Numbered from the stretch's first letter, positions 36,722 to 46,746 are shown. The stretch: DNA of 64,000 nucleotides from Mucilaginibacter flavus (GCF_030409315.1 NZ_JAUFPS010000028.1:186001-250000); one strand, 5' to 3'. Notes: generated by a model from the sequence alone, not told the origin. Translations and numbers: made by a program.

Positions 36722-38566
36722 ATGAAAACATTTATAAGAAATATTTCAACAGTCGCGATGTTATCTGGAGTGCTGCTTACTTCATGTAAGAAGGATTTTT
36801 TGAATACGACGCCATTGAATCAGGCATCGGCAGCGGTTACCTGGGCCGATCCAAACCTTTCTGAGGCCTTTGTAACGGAGTTGTACAACGGCTTGCACGA
36901 TGCCGAGCTTAACCAGGAAAGTATGGATTGTATTACTGATAACGCGCTCTATAATTTTGGTAAACAGGATATCATGGAGGCCAATATCAGCCCATCGCAT
37001 TTAGGATGGGTGAATAATACCTATGAGTGGAATGAGATGTATGCCCGTATACGTTCGGCCAACTTAGCCTTAGAGCAGCTTGGAAAATCAACCCTCGATA
37101 AAACATTGGTTGACAGGCTTTCGGGCGAAGCGCATTTTATGCGTGCATACTTTTACAATCAAATGGTGCGCTATTACGGTGGCGTGCCCATTATAAAATC
37201 TACTTACACACTTAACTCAACAGATTTTACCGCCCCAAGGAATAGTTATTCTGATTGCGTTGACTTTATAGTGAGCGATTTGGATGCCGCCAACACCTTA
37301 TTAACAGGTAAGGATATGGCAAAAGGACGCGCAACCAGCGATGCGGCGCTGGCCTTGAAGGCAAGGGTGTTATTATATGCAGCCAGCGATTTACATGATC
37401 CGGCTAAAATAAAAACGCTAAGTACGCTAAGTGGTTATGCTCATCCCGAATTATTGGCTTATACAACCAGCGATCATGATGGTCGTTGGAAAAAAGCGCA
37501 GGATGCGGCAAAAGTTATATTGGCTAAATCTGGTACCTACGGTTTCGCGCTTGATCTATCGGCGCCTGCCAATGCAACGGATGCGTTTAATAATTACCAA
37601 AACTCCTACCTGTCAAGAAACGGTGGGGAAAAAGAAATTCTTTTTGCCCGCTACTACAGCAATAGTAAAGATGAGTGGGGCGCCTGGTATGGCCGTAACA
37701 ACTGTACCAACGGCTACCACGGCTGGACATCGAGCGAGCCTACTCAAAACATGGTAGACGACTATGAAATGATGGATGGTACGGCGTTTGATTGGAGCAA
37801 ACCTGCAGAAGCCGCCGCTCCTTACGTAAACAGGGACCCTCGTTTCTATGCATCTATATTATATGATGGTGCCCCATGGAAACCACGTACACCAGATGGT
37901 GCAGGTATAGATCCGTATAACGAAATACAAATGGGTACCTACCAAACCGGCAGTGCTTCCAGCCCTGTAACCTATTTTGGTTTAGATACCAGGAATGGCC
38001 CTATTGAAAACTGGAACGGTACCCGCACCGGTTACGCGATAAGGAAGTTTATGGACCCTAACCCGGCTATTGTTGATCAAAACACCCGGTCGGAAGTGCC
38101 ATCACCGTTAATAAGGTACACCGAAATTGTGTTTAATTACGTTGAAACCTGTTTGGAACTTGGGCAGGAGGCCGAAGCCAAACTATGGCTCAATAAAATC
38201 AGGTTCCGGTCGGGCATGCCTGCCATTACAGACGCGGGTGCTGCACTGGTACAACGGTACAGAAATGAGCGCAATGTGGAGTTGATGTTTGAAGAGCAGC
38301 GTTTTTATGATGCGCGCCGTTGGTTAATTGCGCCAACAACGCTGGGTAATAAAGCCAAAATCATTAAAATTACGGGTACTTTAAAGCCAGGTAAAAGCGT
38401 AAGTGTTTACAGGCATAGTACCGATAATTTTAATTACACCTATACAGTGCAGGAGCTTGATCCCGGGGTTGAAAACCGTACCTGGAAGGATATTCTTTAT
38501 TTCCCGCCTATTAGCCGCGATGAGATGAATAAAAACAATAAATTAATTCAAAATCCAGGTTATTAA
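36722..38566 (+). CDS. SusD/RagB-type glycan-binding lipoprotein (locus B)
   Basis: Surface lipoprotein of 614 residues, partner of the preceding SusC. The ATG at 36722 is preferred over an in-frame TTG at 36713 because it begins the signal peptide directly (MKTFIRNIS...LLTSC) with the surface-export pattern CKKD. SusD features include SGEAHFMRAYFYNQMVRYYG and NERNVELMFEEQRFYDARRW. A 28-bp perfect palindrome with a short T tract follows (38607-38639). Confidence 0.95.
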   Translation: MKTFIRNISTVAMLSGVLLTSCKKDFLNTTPLNQASAAVTWADPNLSEAFVTELYNGLHDAELNQESMDCITDNALYNFGKQDIMEANISPSHLGWVNNTYEWNEMYARIRSANLALEQLGKSTLDKTLVDRLSGEAHFMRAYFYNQMVRYYGGVPIIKSTYTLNSTDFTAPRNSYSDCVDFIVSDLDAANTLLTGKDMAKGRATSDAALALKARVLLYAASDLHDPAKIKTLSTLSGYAHPELLAYTTSDHDGRWKKAQDAAKVILAKSGTYGFALDLSAPANATDAFNNYQNSYLSRNGGEKEILFARYYSNSKDEWGAWYGRNNCTNGYHGWTSSEPTQNMVDDYEMMDGTAFDWSKPAEAAAPYVNRDPRFYASILYDGAPWKPRTPDGAGIDPYNEIQMGTYQTGSASSPVTYFGLDTRNGPIENWNGTRTGYAIRKFMDPNPAIVDQNTRSEVPSPLIRYTEIVFNYVETCLELGQEAEAKLWLNKIRFRSGMPAITDAGAALVQRYRNERNVELMFEEQRFYDARRWLIAPTTLGNKAKIIKITGTLKPGKSVSVYRHSTDNFNYTYTVQELDPGVENRTWKDILYFPPISRDEMNKNNKLIQNPGY

Positions 38567-38606
38567 ACTATTATAAGGCCTATAAAATCTTATATATTAG
38601 TGTAAG

Positions 38607-38639
38607 GAATGCCGGCATTTAAATGCCGGCATTCTTTTA
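38607..38639 (+). terminator. Hairpin terminator after susD B
   Basis: GAATGCCGGCATTT (38607-38620) and AAATGCCGGCATTC (38621-38634) form a perfect 28-bp palindrome followed by a short T-rich stretch. It separates susC-susD from the lipoprotein/haloperoxidase genes. Confidence 0.75.
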
Positions 38640-38670
38640 AATTTTACTCCATTAATTTAAGCGGCACCTG

Positions 38671-41600
38671 GTGAACACAAACATTAAATTATTCCCCTAC
38701 CTACTTTTTCTTGTAGTTATCGCCTTAACTGGTTGTAGTAATCCAACTGAAAATAACCAACCGGGTGTAAATAATGGGAATCCATTATTTACCTCGCTAT
38801 CAAAAGACCAAACCCATATAGACTTTAGCAATACTTTAACCGAGGGTTTAAATACCAACGTGTTGATGTATGAATATTTTTATAATGGCGGAGGAGTAGC
38901 CACCGGCGATTTAAATGGTGACGGCCTGCCCGATATTTATTTTACAGGTAACATGATTGATAATAAACTGTACCTCAATAAAGGGCACATGCAGTTTACT
39001 GATATCACCGCCATTGCCGATGTAGCCGGCCGGCCTGGCCCCTGGAAAACAGGTGTAACCATGTCCGATGTTAATGGGGATGGCAAGCTGGATATTTATG
39101 TTTGTTATTCTGGTAACGTAAGACCCGAAAAGCGCGAAAATCAACTGTTCATAAACCAGGGGAACGACAAAGACGGCAATCCGCATTTTATAGATCAGGC
39201 CCAGCAATATGGCCTTGCAGATGCAGGGTACAGTACACAAGCTGTATTTTTTGACTATGACCGGGATGGCGATCTGGATATGTTTTTATTGAACCATAGT
39301 CCGATACAGTTGCCGGTTTTAGATGAGGTAAACACGGTAGCCGCGTTGAAAAAAACAAATTCGCCAAACGGGGTTAAGTTATACCGAAACGATAATAATG
39401 TATTTAAAAATGTAACAGAGCAGGCCGGTATCAGCAGTTCTGATCTTACTTACGGCCTTGGTGCGGGAGTGGCCGATATTAATGGTGACGGATGGCCGGA
39501 TATTTATATATCCAACGACTATACCATACCCGATTTTCTGTACATCAACAACGGCAATGGCACTTTCACCAATAAGCTGCAATCATCTGTAGGGCATACT
39601 TCGCAGTTTTCAATGGGCAACAACGTTTCAGATATCAACAACGATGCCTTGCCCGATATTTTTACACTTGATATGCTGCCCGAAGATAATCACAGGCAAA
39701 AACTATTGTTCGCGCCGGATAATTATGAAAAGTTTGGCTTAACGCTTCGTACGGGTTTTTACTATCAATATATGCGCAATATGTTGCAGGTAAATAATGG
39801 CAACGGCACTTTTAGCGAAATTGGGCAATTATCTGGCATCTCCAATACCGATTGGAGCTGGGCACCCTTATTTGCCGATTATGATAACGATGGCTGGAAA
39901 GATCTGTTTGTAACCAATGGCTATACCCGCGATTTTACCAATATGGATTTTGTAAAATACATGGGCGATTTTTTGAAGGATAAAAGATTGATGCGCAAAG
40001 ATATTTTCAGCCTGGTGCAGCAAATGCCATCGTCGGAGGTAAAAAGTTACTTTTTTAAAAATAACGGCAATTTAACTTTTACCAATACCAGCGCGCCATG
40101 GGGTATTACCCAATCATCAAACAGTAATGGCGCGGCTTATGTTGATCTGGATAATGACGGCGATTTGGATTTGGTGGTTAATAACATCAACCAGCCGGCC
40201 TTCATCTACCAAAACGAATCTGATAAAAAAGCAGATAACCATTATTTGCAGATAAAGCTTAATGGCGCGGCAAAAAATACGCAGGGTGTAGGTGCAAAAG
40301 TTACCATCTACATAAAAAACAAAAAGCAATACCTTGAACAAATGCCCAGCCGGGGCTTTCAATCAAGCGTATCACCAATTTTGCATTTCGGCTTGGGTGC
40401 CGATAGCATGATTGACTCGTTACGCATTGTTTGGCAACTGGGAAAAGAACAGCTTGTAAAAAATATTAAAGCCAACCAGCTTTTAACTTTAAATGAAAGG
40501 GACGCCGCGGGCAGCCATCAAATACCTAAAGCCATTAAACCTTTTTTTACAGAAGTTAGTTCGCCTGTAATTAATACACAGGAAAAAAGCAGCATTAACG
40601 ATTTTAAACGCCAGCCGTTGATGATAAACCCGTTATCGTTTACAACCCCTTGTATGATCAAAGGCGATGTAAATGCCGATGGCTTAGAAGATGTTTATGT
40701 AGGTGGCAGCAACGGGAAACCGGGCACCTTATATCTTCAACAAGCCAATGGTAAATTTGTCGTAAAAGCACAGCCCGCGTTTGAAGCCGATAAAAAAAGC
40801 AACGATGCCGACGCGGTTTTCTTTGATGCCAATGGCGACGGCAAACCGGATTTGTATGTATCGTCTGGCGGGTATGATAACTATGTACCTAACGATCCTT
40901 TATTGCAGGACAGGCTGTATCTTAATGACGGAAAAGGCAATTTTACCAAAGCAAAAAATGCTTTACCCGTCATGCTCTGCAGCAAAAGCTGCGTAAAGGT
41001 AGCCGATATTAATGGCGACGGGCATCCGGATTTATTTGTAGGTGGCAGGGTAATACCAGGCAGGTACCCCGAAACCCCGCAAAGCTACTTGTTACTCAAC
41101 GATGGTAAAGGGCATTTTAGCGATGAAACGCAAAAATACAATGCCAACCTGCCCCACATAGGGATGGTAACCGATGCTGCCTGGGTAGATATGAATGGCG
41201 ACAAAAAGCCCGATTTAGTTTTAGCAGGAGAGTGGATGCCGGTAACCGTATTGATTAATGAAAACGGAAAACTTGTAGATAACACCAAAGCTTATTTTGA
41301 TAAACCTAACAGCGGCTGGTGGAATAAAATCCTGGTTGATGATTTTAACCACGATGGTCACCCCGATTTGTTGGTAGGTAACCAGGGCTTAAACACCCAA
41401 TGCAAAGCGAGTGATAAAGAACCTGCAGAAATGTATTACAAGGATTTTGACGATAACGGGGCGGTTGATCCTATCTTTTGTTTTTACATTCAGCATCAAA
41501 GTTACCCCTATGTTTCAAGGGATGAGCTTTTAGAGCAGATCAGCATGATGCGCCCGCGCTTCCCCGACTATAAGAGCTATGCTGACGCTTCACTTACAGA

Positions 41601-42006
41601 CATATTTACCGGCTTGGAATTAAAAGGAGCTAATCATTTACAGGCCACTAACCTGGCTACCACCTGTTTTTTAAGCGATGGTAAAGGTAAACTACATGCT
41701 TCGCCGCTGCCATTGGCTGTTCAGTATTCGCCGGTGTATACCATCACCACGTTAGATTATAACCATGATGGTAACAAGGATTTGCTGTTGTGCGGCAATA
41801 TCAATAAGGCAAGGTTACGTTTGGGTAAATCTGATGCAAACTATGGCATATTGCTAAAAGGCGATGGCAAGGGGCACTTTGAGTATGTTCCTCAGCTTCA
41901 ATCGGGCTTTAAATTATGGGGCGACGTAAGAAGCGTTATCGAAATTAACAACACTTTACTGTTTGGCATTAACCAACAGGAAGTGAAAGCTTATAAAGAA
42001 TTTTAA
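38671..42006 (+). CDS. FG-GAP/VCBS repeat lipoprotein with UnbV (ASPIC) domain (locus B)
   Basis: Predicted surface lipoprotein of 1111 residues, paralogue of the protein at 3885 along its whole length. It probably starts at GTG (38671), since no in-frame ATG precedes the signal peptide (YLLFLVVIALTGC). Fourteen FG-GAP motifs are visible, for example GDLNGDGLPD, FDYDRDGDLD, ADINGDGWPD, FDANGDGKPD and DDFNHDGHPD. The central UnbV domain (GVGAKVTIYI, MPSRGFQS, HFGLG) is near residues 525-610. Its stop lies 2 bp before the haloperoxidase gene, so the two are translationally linked and probably work together. The molecular role is not established. Confidence 0.9.
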   Translation: MNTNIKLFPYLLFLVVIALTGCSNPTENNQPGVNNGNPLFTSLSKDQTHIDFSNTLTEGLNTNVLMYEYFYNGGGVATGDLNGDGLPDIYFTGNMIDNKLYLNKGHMQFTDITAIADVAGRPGPWKTGVTMSDVNGDGKLDIYVCYSGNVRPEKRENQLFINQGNDKDGNPHFIDQAQQYGLADAGYSTQAVFFDYDRDGDLDMFLLNHSPIQLPVLDEVNTVAALKKTNSPNGVKLYRNDNNVFKNVTEQAGISSSDLTYGLGAGVADINGDGWPDIYISNDYTIPDFLYINNGNGTFTNKLQSSVGHTSQFSMGNNVSDINNDALPDIFTLDMLPEDNHRQKLLFAPDNYEKFGLTLRTGFYYQYMRNMLQVNNGNGTFSEIGQLSGISNTDWSWAPLFADYDNDGWKDLFVTNGYTRDFTNMDFVKYMGDFLKDKRLMRKDIFSLVQQMPSSEVKSYFFKNNGNLTFTNTSAPWGITQSSNSNGAAYVDLDNDGDLDLVVNNINQPAFIYQNESDKKADNHYLQIKLNGAAKNTQGVGAKVTIYIKNKKQYLEQMPSRGFQSSVSPILHFGLGADSMIDSLRIVWQLGKEQLVKNIKANQLLTLNERDAAGSHQIPKAIKPFFTEVSSPVINTQEKSSINDFKRQPLMINPLSFTTPCMIKGDVNADGLEDVYVGGSNGKPGTLYLQQANGKFVVKAQPAFEADKKSNDADAVFFDANGDGKPDLYVSSGGYDNYVPNDPLLQDRLYLNDGKGNFTKAKNALPVMLCSKSCVKVADINGDGHPDLFVGGRVIPGRYPETPQSYLLLNDGKGHFSDETQKYNANLPHIGMVTDAAWVDMNGDKKPDLVLAGEWMPVTVLINENGKLVDNTKAYFDKPNSGWWNKILVDDFNHDGHPDLLVGNQGLNTQCKASDKEPAEMYYKDFDDNGAVDPIFCFYIQHQSYPYVSRDELLEQISMMRPRFPDYKSYADASLTDIFTGLELKGANHLQATNLATTCFLSDGKGKLHASPLPLAVQYSPVYTITTLDYNHDGNKDLLLCGNINKARLRLGKSDANYGILLKGDGKGHFEYVPQLQSGFKLWGDVRSVIEINNTLLFGINQQEVKAYKEF

Positions 42007-42008
42007 TT

Positions 42009-43352
42009 ATGATGAAAAGGAAGGCCTTTTTAACAATTGTACTGCTTATAACCGCTGTTTTTTTTAACAGTTGCAGCAACAAAAAACAAGCGCAACCAGT
42101 ATTAACCAGTGCCGATATTACCAAAGTGATTGATCATATGACGGTTATTATGATCCACGATGTGACCAATCCGCCTTTAGCCGCCCGCTTTTTTTCATAC
42201 ACATGCCTTGCCGGTTACGAGGTTGTTGCCGAAAATAATAAAAGTGTTAAAAGCATGCATGGCATTTTAAATGAATACCCGGTTATTAAAAAGCCGGTTT
42301 ATGCTAAAGGGTACGCGTACCAGCTAAGCGCTTTAATTGCCATGATGGAAACCGCGGGGAAGCTGCAGCCATCGGGCAGTTTACTGGTTAAATACGAGCA
42401 AACCTTTTTGGATTCCTGCAGAAAAGTAGGTTTCCCGGATGAAGTTATCGATAGTTCCAAACATTACGCCCAGGCTATCAGTAAGCAGATACTGGCTTAT
42501 GTTAAAAAAGATAAATACAACCGCATAAGCAATTATACCAGGTATACACCGCTTGGAAAAGAAGGTACCTGGGACCCAACGCCGCCGGCTTATATGGCCC
42601 CGGTTGAGCCTTACTTCAATACCATCCGTCCGCTTACGCTTGATTCCGCTTCGCAGTTTGTGCCAGATGCTCCTATTCCTTTTTCAACAGATAAAAACAG
42701 CGCCTTTTATAAGTATATGATGATGAACTATAAGGCAAGCGGCGCAGGACTAACAACCGAGCAGCGCACTATAGCGGGCTTTTGGGATTGTAATCCATTT
42801 GCCGTTCAGGATAACGGGCACATGTTGATAGGCTTAAAAAAAATATCGCCGGGAGCGCATTGGATGGGAATTACCGGTATAGCCTGCCGGAAGGCAAAAG
42901 TGGATTTTTCAAAAGCAATGGAAATTCATACCATGGTATCAGTTGCCTTGTTAGATGGTTTTATATGCTGCTGGGATGATAAATACCGCACAAACAGGGT
43001 GCGCCCCGAAACCGCCATCCGCAAATATGTTGATGTGAACTGGAAACCGCTGTTGCAAACCCCGCCATTTCCCGAGTATATCAGCGGGCATTCGGTGATA
43101 TCATCGGCATCGGCAGTGATACTTACCCATTATTTTGGCAATAATTTCCATTATACAGATAATGTGGAAGAAAAATATGGCCTTATCCCCCGCAGCTTTG
43201 ATTCATTTACACAGGCTGCTACAGAAGCCGGCATGTCGCGGTTTTGGGGAGGCATTCACTTTAAAGATGCTATTGACAATGGCATAATACAAGGTAATAA
43301 AGTTGGTCAGTGGGTATTAAACAAATACAACGGCAAGCCTGCACAGCAATAA
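42009..43352 (+). CDS. Vanadium-dependent haloperoxidase / PAP2 superfamily lipoprotein
   Basis: Exported lipoprotein of 447 residues (signal ends FFNSC). Its C-terminal half carries the three PAP2/haloperoxidase vanadate-phosphate motifs: KYRTNRVRP (KX6RP), YISGHSVIS, and SRFWGGIHFKD with the catalytic His. Such enzymes either oxidise halides with hydrogen peroxide or remove phosphate; sequence alone does not decide which. It begins 2 bp after the UnbV lipoprotein gene. That pairing is one I recall from other Bacteroidota. Inside a sugar-uptake locus, it might modify the glycan, a lipid carrier or lignin-like aromatics, but none of these is shown here. Confidence 0.87.
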   Translation: MMKRKAFLTIVLLITAVFFNSCSNKKQAQPVLTSADITKVIDHMTVIMIHDVTNPPLAARFFSYTCLAGYEVVAENNKSVKSMHGILNEYPVIKKPVYAKGYAYQLSALIAMMETAGKLQPSGSLLVKYEQTFLDSCRKVGFPDEVIDSSKHYAQAISKQILAYVKKDKYNRISNYTRYTPLGKEGTWDPTPPAYMAPVEPYFNTIRPLTLDSASQFVPDAPIPFSTDKNSAFYKYMMMNYKASGAGLTTEQRTIAGFWDCNPFAVQDNGHMLIGLKKISPGAHWMGITGIACRKAKVDFSKAMEIHTMVSVALLDGFICCWDDKYRTNRVRPETAIRKYVDVNWKPLLQTPPFPEYISGHSVISSASAVILTHYFGNNFHYTDNVEEKYGLIPRSFDSFTQAATEAGMSRFWGGIHFKDAIDNGIIQGNKVGQWVLNKYNGKPAQQ

Positions 43353-43437
43353 ATAATATATCCTTTTTGAGCTATCTGAATCAATTATAACTAAAACTGC
43401 ACCGTTATAAACTATAAACAGCCTTAATAATACTGGT

Positions 43438-45261
43438 ATGAAATTTAAACACCTTATCCTATCTGCAACACTTATTTTAAATGTCATTAATACAATTGCT
43501 CAAACCCATACCTTTACCTTGGGCGATGAATCATTTCTGTTAGATGGCAAACCTTTCCAGATGATCTCGGGCGAGATGCATTACCCCCGTGTGCCGCGCC
43601 AGGCCTGGCGCGCCCGCATGAAATTGGCCAAAGCTATGGGGCTTAACACCATTGGCACCTACGTGTTTTGGAACCTGCACGAACCACAAAAAGGTAAATT
43701 TGATTTTACCGGGAACAACGATGTGGCAGAGTTTGTAAAAATAGCCCGCGAAGAAGGCTTATGGGTAATACTACGCCCAAGCCCATACGTATGCGCCGAA
43801 TGGGAATTTGGTGGCTACCCGTACTGGCTGCAAAACGAAACAGGCTTAGAGGTGCGCAGCAAAGAACCCCGTTATCTTAAAGAATATGAAAGCTACATTA
43901 AAGAAATAGGCAAGCAATTGGCCCCGCTGCAAATAAACCATGGAGGCAATATATTAATGGTGCAGATTGAGAACGAATATGGCTCGTACGGCAGCGATAA
44001 AGAATACCTGGCTATCAACCAAAAATTCTTTAAAGAGGCCGGTTTCGATGGTTTGCTGTACACCTGCGATCCTGCTCCCGATTTGGTAAAAGGCCACCTG
44101 CCGGGCTTGCTTCCGGCTGTTAATGGGCTGGATAATCCCACTAAGGTTAAAAAGATTATTAACGACAATCACGACGGTAAAGGGCCGTACTACATAGCAG
44201 AATGGTATCCGGCCTGGTTTGATTGGTGGGGAACCAAACACCATACCGTACCGGCACAACAGTACGCTAGTCATCTTGATTCTGTTTTGGCAGCGGGTAT
44301 ATCTATCAACATGTACATGTTTCATGGCGGTACCACCCGCGGCTTCATGAACGGCGCCAATTATAATGATCAAAACCCCTACGAGCCGCAAATAAGCAGT
44401 TATGATTACGATGCGCCACTGGATGAAGCAGGTAACGCCACTCCCAAGTTTATGAAATTCAGGGAGGTGATTCAGAAATACCTGCCTGTTGGCGTAAAGC
44501 TGCCTGCTGTGCCTGCGGCTAAACCTACTATTAGCATCCCAGCTATCAGGCTTACGCAATCACTAAGCGTGCTTAATATTTTGCCGACTGCCAAAACAAA
44601 CCCCACGCCGCTTACTTTTGAAGATTTGCACCAGGATTATGGCTTTGTATTGTACCAAAGCGTAATTGAGGGGGGCAAAACAGGTGTGCTTAAACTTCAG
44701 CAATTAAGAGATTACGCGGTAGTAATGGTTAACGGGAAAACCGTTGGCACGCTTGATCGCCGTTTAAACCAGGATAGTTTAGCCCTTACACTCCCCGCCG
44801 GCAAAATAACGCTGGATATATTGGTAGAAAATTTAGGTCGTATAAACTTTGGAAAATACCTGCTGCAAAATAAAAAGGGTATTACTCAAAAAGTACTTTT
44901 TGCCGGCGAGGAAGTGCGGCAATGGAAAATGTACTCGCTACCCTTTGCTAATTTAAACGGACTAAAGTTTGGCGCTGTTAAACATGATTCCGGCTCGCCG
45001 GTAATAAAAAAGGGCGGCTTTAATCTTAACAAGGTTGGAGATACCTATCTTAATTTGAGCCATTGGGGTAAAGGCGTGGTTTGGGTAAACGGGCATAACC
45101 TGGGGCGATATTGGAATGTCGGTCCGCAGCAAACGCTATATCTGCCATTGGAGTGGCTTAAAAAAGGGCACAACGACATTGTTATGCTGGAGCTGTTGAA
45201 ACCAAACCAAAATAAAATAGACGGGTTAAATAAGCCTGTATTAGATCAGTTGCAGCCTTAA
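43438..45261 (+). CDS. GH35 beta-galactosidase (locus B)
   Basis: Exo-beta-galactosidase of 607 residues with a signal peptide (NTIAQ). Conserved parts are GEMHYPRVPRQAWRARM, acid/base Glu182 in IENEYGSYG, nucleophile Glu255 in AEWYPAWFDWWG, and WVNGHNLGRYW near the C-terminus. It parallels the locus A enzyme at 18312 almost without gaps, with different surface segments. It is 85 bp after the haloperoxidase gene and ends locus B before a hairpin shared with the convergent reductase gene. Confidence 0.95.
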   Translation: MKFKHLILSATLILNVINTIAQTHTFTLGDESFLLDGKPFQMISGEMHYPRVPRQAWRARMKLAKAMGLNTIGTYVFWNLHEPQKGKFDFTGNNDVAEFVKIAREEGLWVILRPSPYVCAEWEFGGYPYWLQNETGLEVRSKEPRYLKEYESYIKEIGKQLAPLQINHGGNILMVQIENEYGSYGSDKEYLAINQKFFKEAGFDGLLYTCDPAPDLVKGHLPGLLPAVNGLDNPTKVKKIINDNHDGKGPYYIAEWYPAWFDWWGTKHHTVPAQQYASHLDSVLAAGISINMYMFHGGTTRGFMNGANYNDQNPYEPQISSYDYDAPLDEAGNATPKFMKFREVIQKYLPVGVKLPAVPAAKPTISIPAIRLTQSLSVLNILPTAKTNPTPLTFEDLHQDYGFVLYQSVIEGGKTGVLKLQQLRDYAVVMVNGKTVGTLDRRLNQDSLALTLPAGKITLDILVENLGRINFGKYLLQNKKGITQKVLFAGEEVRQWKMYSLPFANLNGLKFGAVKHDSGSPVIKKGGFNLNKVGDTYLNLSHWGKGVVWVNGHNLGRYWNVGPQQTLYLPLEWLKKGHNDIVMLELLKPNQNKIDGLNKPVLDQLQP

Positions 45262-45317
45262 AATTAAAAGCGGATTATCACTAACAGGAAGCAAACCGAA
45301 GGAGGTTGTGCCTATCG

Positions 45318-45364
45318 AAAACTGAAAAAGGAGCCGCTCAATTTAAAGCACTCCTTTTCAGTTT
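45318..45364. terminator. Hairpin between convergent GH35 and reductase genes
   Basis: AAACTGAAAAAGGAG pairs with CTCCTTTTCAGTTT (one bulged A) across a 17-nt loop. The position between two gene ends fits a bidirectional terminator; the T tract is within the stem rather than after it. Confidence 0.55.
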
Positions 45365-45372
45365 AAATGGTT

Positions 45373-45942
45373 TTAATGCTGCACTTCGTGGCAGAGGCAA
45401 ACTACGCCCGAAGTAAAAACATGTGTTTTTTGTAGCTTTAACTGCAGCTTTTGTTTAATATCTTTAAACACCGGAATCCCTTCGCCCAGCAGTACCGGGT
45501 TTACAAAAAGCCAGCATTCATCAATTAAATTTTCGGCCAGGAGGGAATGCGCGGCGGTAGGACTTCCAAATAACAATATTTCGCCACTTGTTTCCTGCTT
45601 TAGTTTTTGAATGGCGGCAACATAATCCTTGCCAATAACGGTGGTATTGGTAAATGCCGATTCATCGAGGGTTGTTGATAGTACCACTTTGCGCGCTACC
45701 TTGTACCAGGCTGAATGCTCCTTATCATGTTTGCTTGCGTTGGGTTTATCCGCGGCGGTAGGCCAATAACCTTCCATCATTTGAAAAGTTACCCGGCCAT
45801 ATAAGGCGGTGTTGGTTTGGGTTATCCTTTCGGCCCCGAAATCAAAAATTTCGTCGTCTACATGAATCCAGTTCATTTCGCCTTTGGTGCCGGCGGCAAA
45901 GCCGTCCAGTGATACATGCATAAATAATACTATGTTTCCCAT
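45373..45942 (-). CDS. Dihydrofolate reductase / RibD C-terminal-type reductase
   Basis: Cytoplasmic NADPH-dependent reductase-like protein of 189 residues. The N-terminal strand IVLFMHVSLDGFAAG, the middle ALYGRVTFQMMEGYWP and ILLFGSPTAAHSLL are typical of the RibD C-terminal/YyaP-like branch of the DHFR fold. These proteins are widespread and the natural substrate is usually unknown. It is transcribed alone, away from the VOC gene, with its 3' end facing the GH35 gene. Confidence 0.85.
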   Translation of the reverse strand: MGNIVLFMHVSLDGFAAGTKGEMNWIHVDDEIFDFGAERITQTNTALYGRVTFQMMEGYWPTAADKPNASKHDKEHSAWYKVARKVVLSTTLDESAFTNTTVIGKDYVAAIQKLKQETSGEILLFGSPTAAHSLLAENLIDECWLFVNPVLLGEGIPVFKDIKQKLQLKLQKTHVFTSGVVCLCHEVQH

Positions 45943-46270
45943 ATTGGTTGTTTTGAATTTGTTATCCTGTTTTATAATGGTTGTTTTGAAGGTAACACAA
46001 ATCTCTGAGAAATATTGATAATAAAATTGGGCAAAACCGACAAATAACAGGGCGATTTACGACAAATGTTGATTTGTTATTCTGTAAAATGCGACTTCGC
46101 TTTAAGACTACTAACAAGTGGGTTTTAGGCCTAACATCGCTGTAAGCCCATTCATTAAAGGTTTGACTGAAAACAAAAAGGCCGTATCTTATATTGATGA
46201 TACGGCCTGGTGTTAAATCATAGCACGGTAAGCGGCATCATTTAAGAAGCCGCTTTTTGTTTGGCTAAAG
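45943..46270. other. Intergenic region, 328 bp
   Basis: The region contains the leader of the reductase gene and, at 46172-46208, a terminator for the upstream minus-strand VOC gene. No other element is seen. Confidence 0.5.
46172..46208 (-). terminator. Intrinsic terminator after VOC gene
   Basis: AGGCCGTATC (46179-46188) pairs perfectly with GATACGGCCT (46199-46208). On the minus strand the stem is followed by CTTTTTGTTTTC, a T-rich tail. Confidence 0.8.
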
Positions 46271-46705
46271 TTATCCTTTATAATTGGTGTCAAATTCAAT
46301 AATCCATTCGATGCCATATTTGTCTCTGAACATACCGGCGTAGGTACCCCAGGGACTGTCGGCAATAGGGCCTTCCACTTCGCCACCTGCCGATAGCCCG
46401 TTAAAAAGTTTGTCGGCCTCTTCACGGCTTTCGGCATCGACGTATATTTTCGACCGGTTTTCATTTTCGCTTACACGGCCCAAAAAACCGGGAACATCGT
46501 TTGCTATCAGCACATTGTTTTTACCAAGTGGCAAGCCAATGTACATTACTTTATTTGCCTCATCTTCGGGTACATGAAAATTGGGGCCTGCCAGATCTTT
46601 GAAACGGATGATTTTTGTAAACTCGCCGCCAAAAACCGATTTGTAAAAAGTGAATGCTTCTTCTGCATTTCCGTTAAAGTTGATCCATGGGTTAATTGCT
46701 CTCAT
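46271..46705 (-). CDS. VOC superfamily protein (PhnB / 3-demethylubiquinone methyltransferase-like)
   Basis: Small protein of 144 residues with the glyoxalase/bleomycin-resistance-type fold. INPWINFNGNAEEAFTFYKSVFGGEF at the start and WGTYAGMFRDKYGIEWIIEF at the end are typical of PhnB-like VOC proteins. The enzymatic role of this branch is generally unknown. It is 41 bp after the SRPBCC gene on the same strand and probably belongs to the ArsR-led transcript. Confidence 0.87.
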   Translation of the reverse strand: MRAINPWINFNGNAEEAFTFYKSVFGGEFTKIIRFKDLAGPNFHVPEDEANKVMYIGLPLGKNNVLIANDVPGFLGRVSENENRSKIYVDAESREEADKLFNGLSAGGEVEGPIADSPWGTYAGMFRDKYGIEWIIEFDTNYKG

Positions 46706-46746
46706 GATTTTTATTTTTTAGTTTTTAATTTTTGTTTTAGTATTTT

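Noticed and set aside
43954..44559. 201-codon open frame on the minus strand inside the second GH35 gene
   Set aside because: Antisense to a complete GH35 with catalytic residues. A similar but broken pattern occurs opposite the first GH35, as expected for a shadow.
46213..46464. 83-codon minus-strand frame at the VOC gene end
   Set aside because: It overlaps the VOC gene in a different frame and its tail runs next to the terminator.
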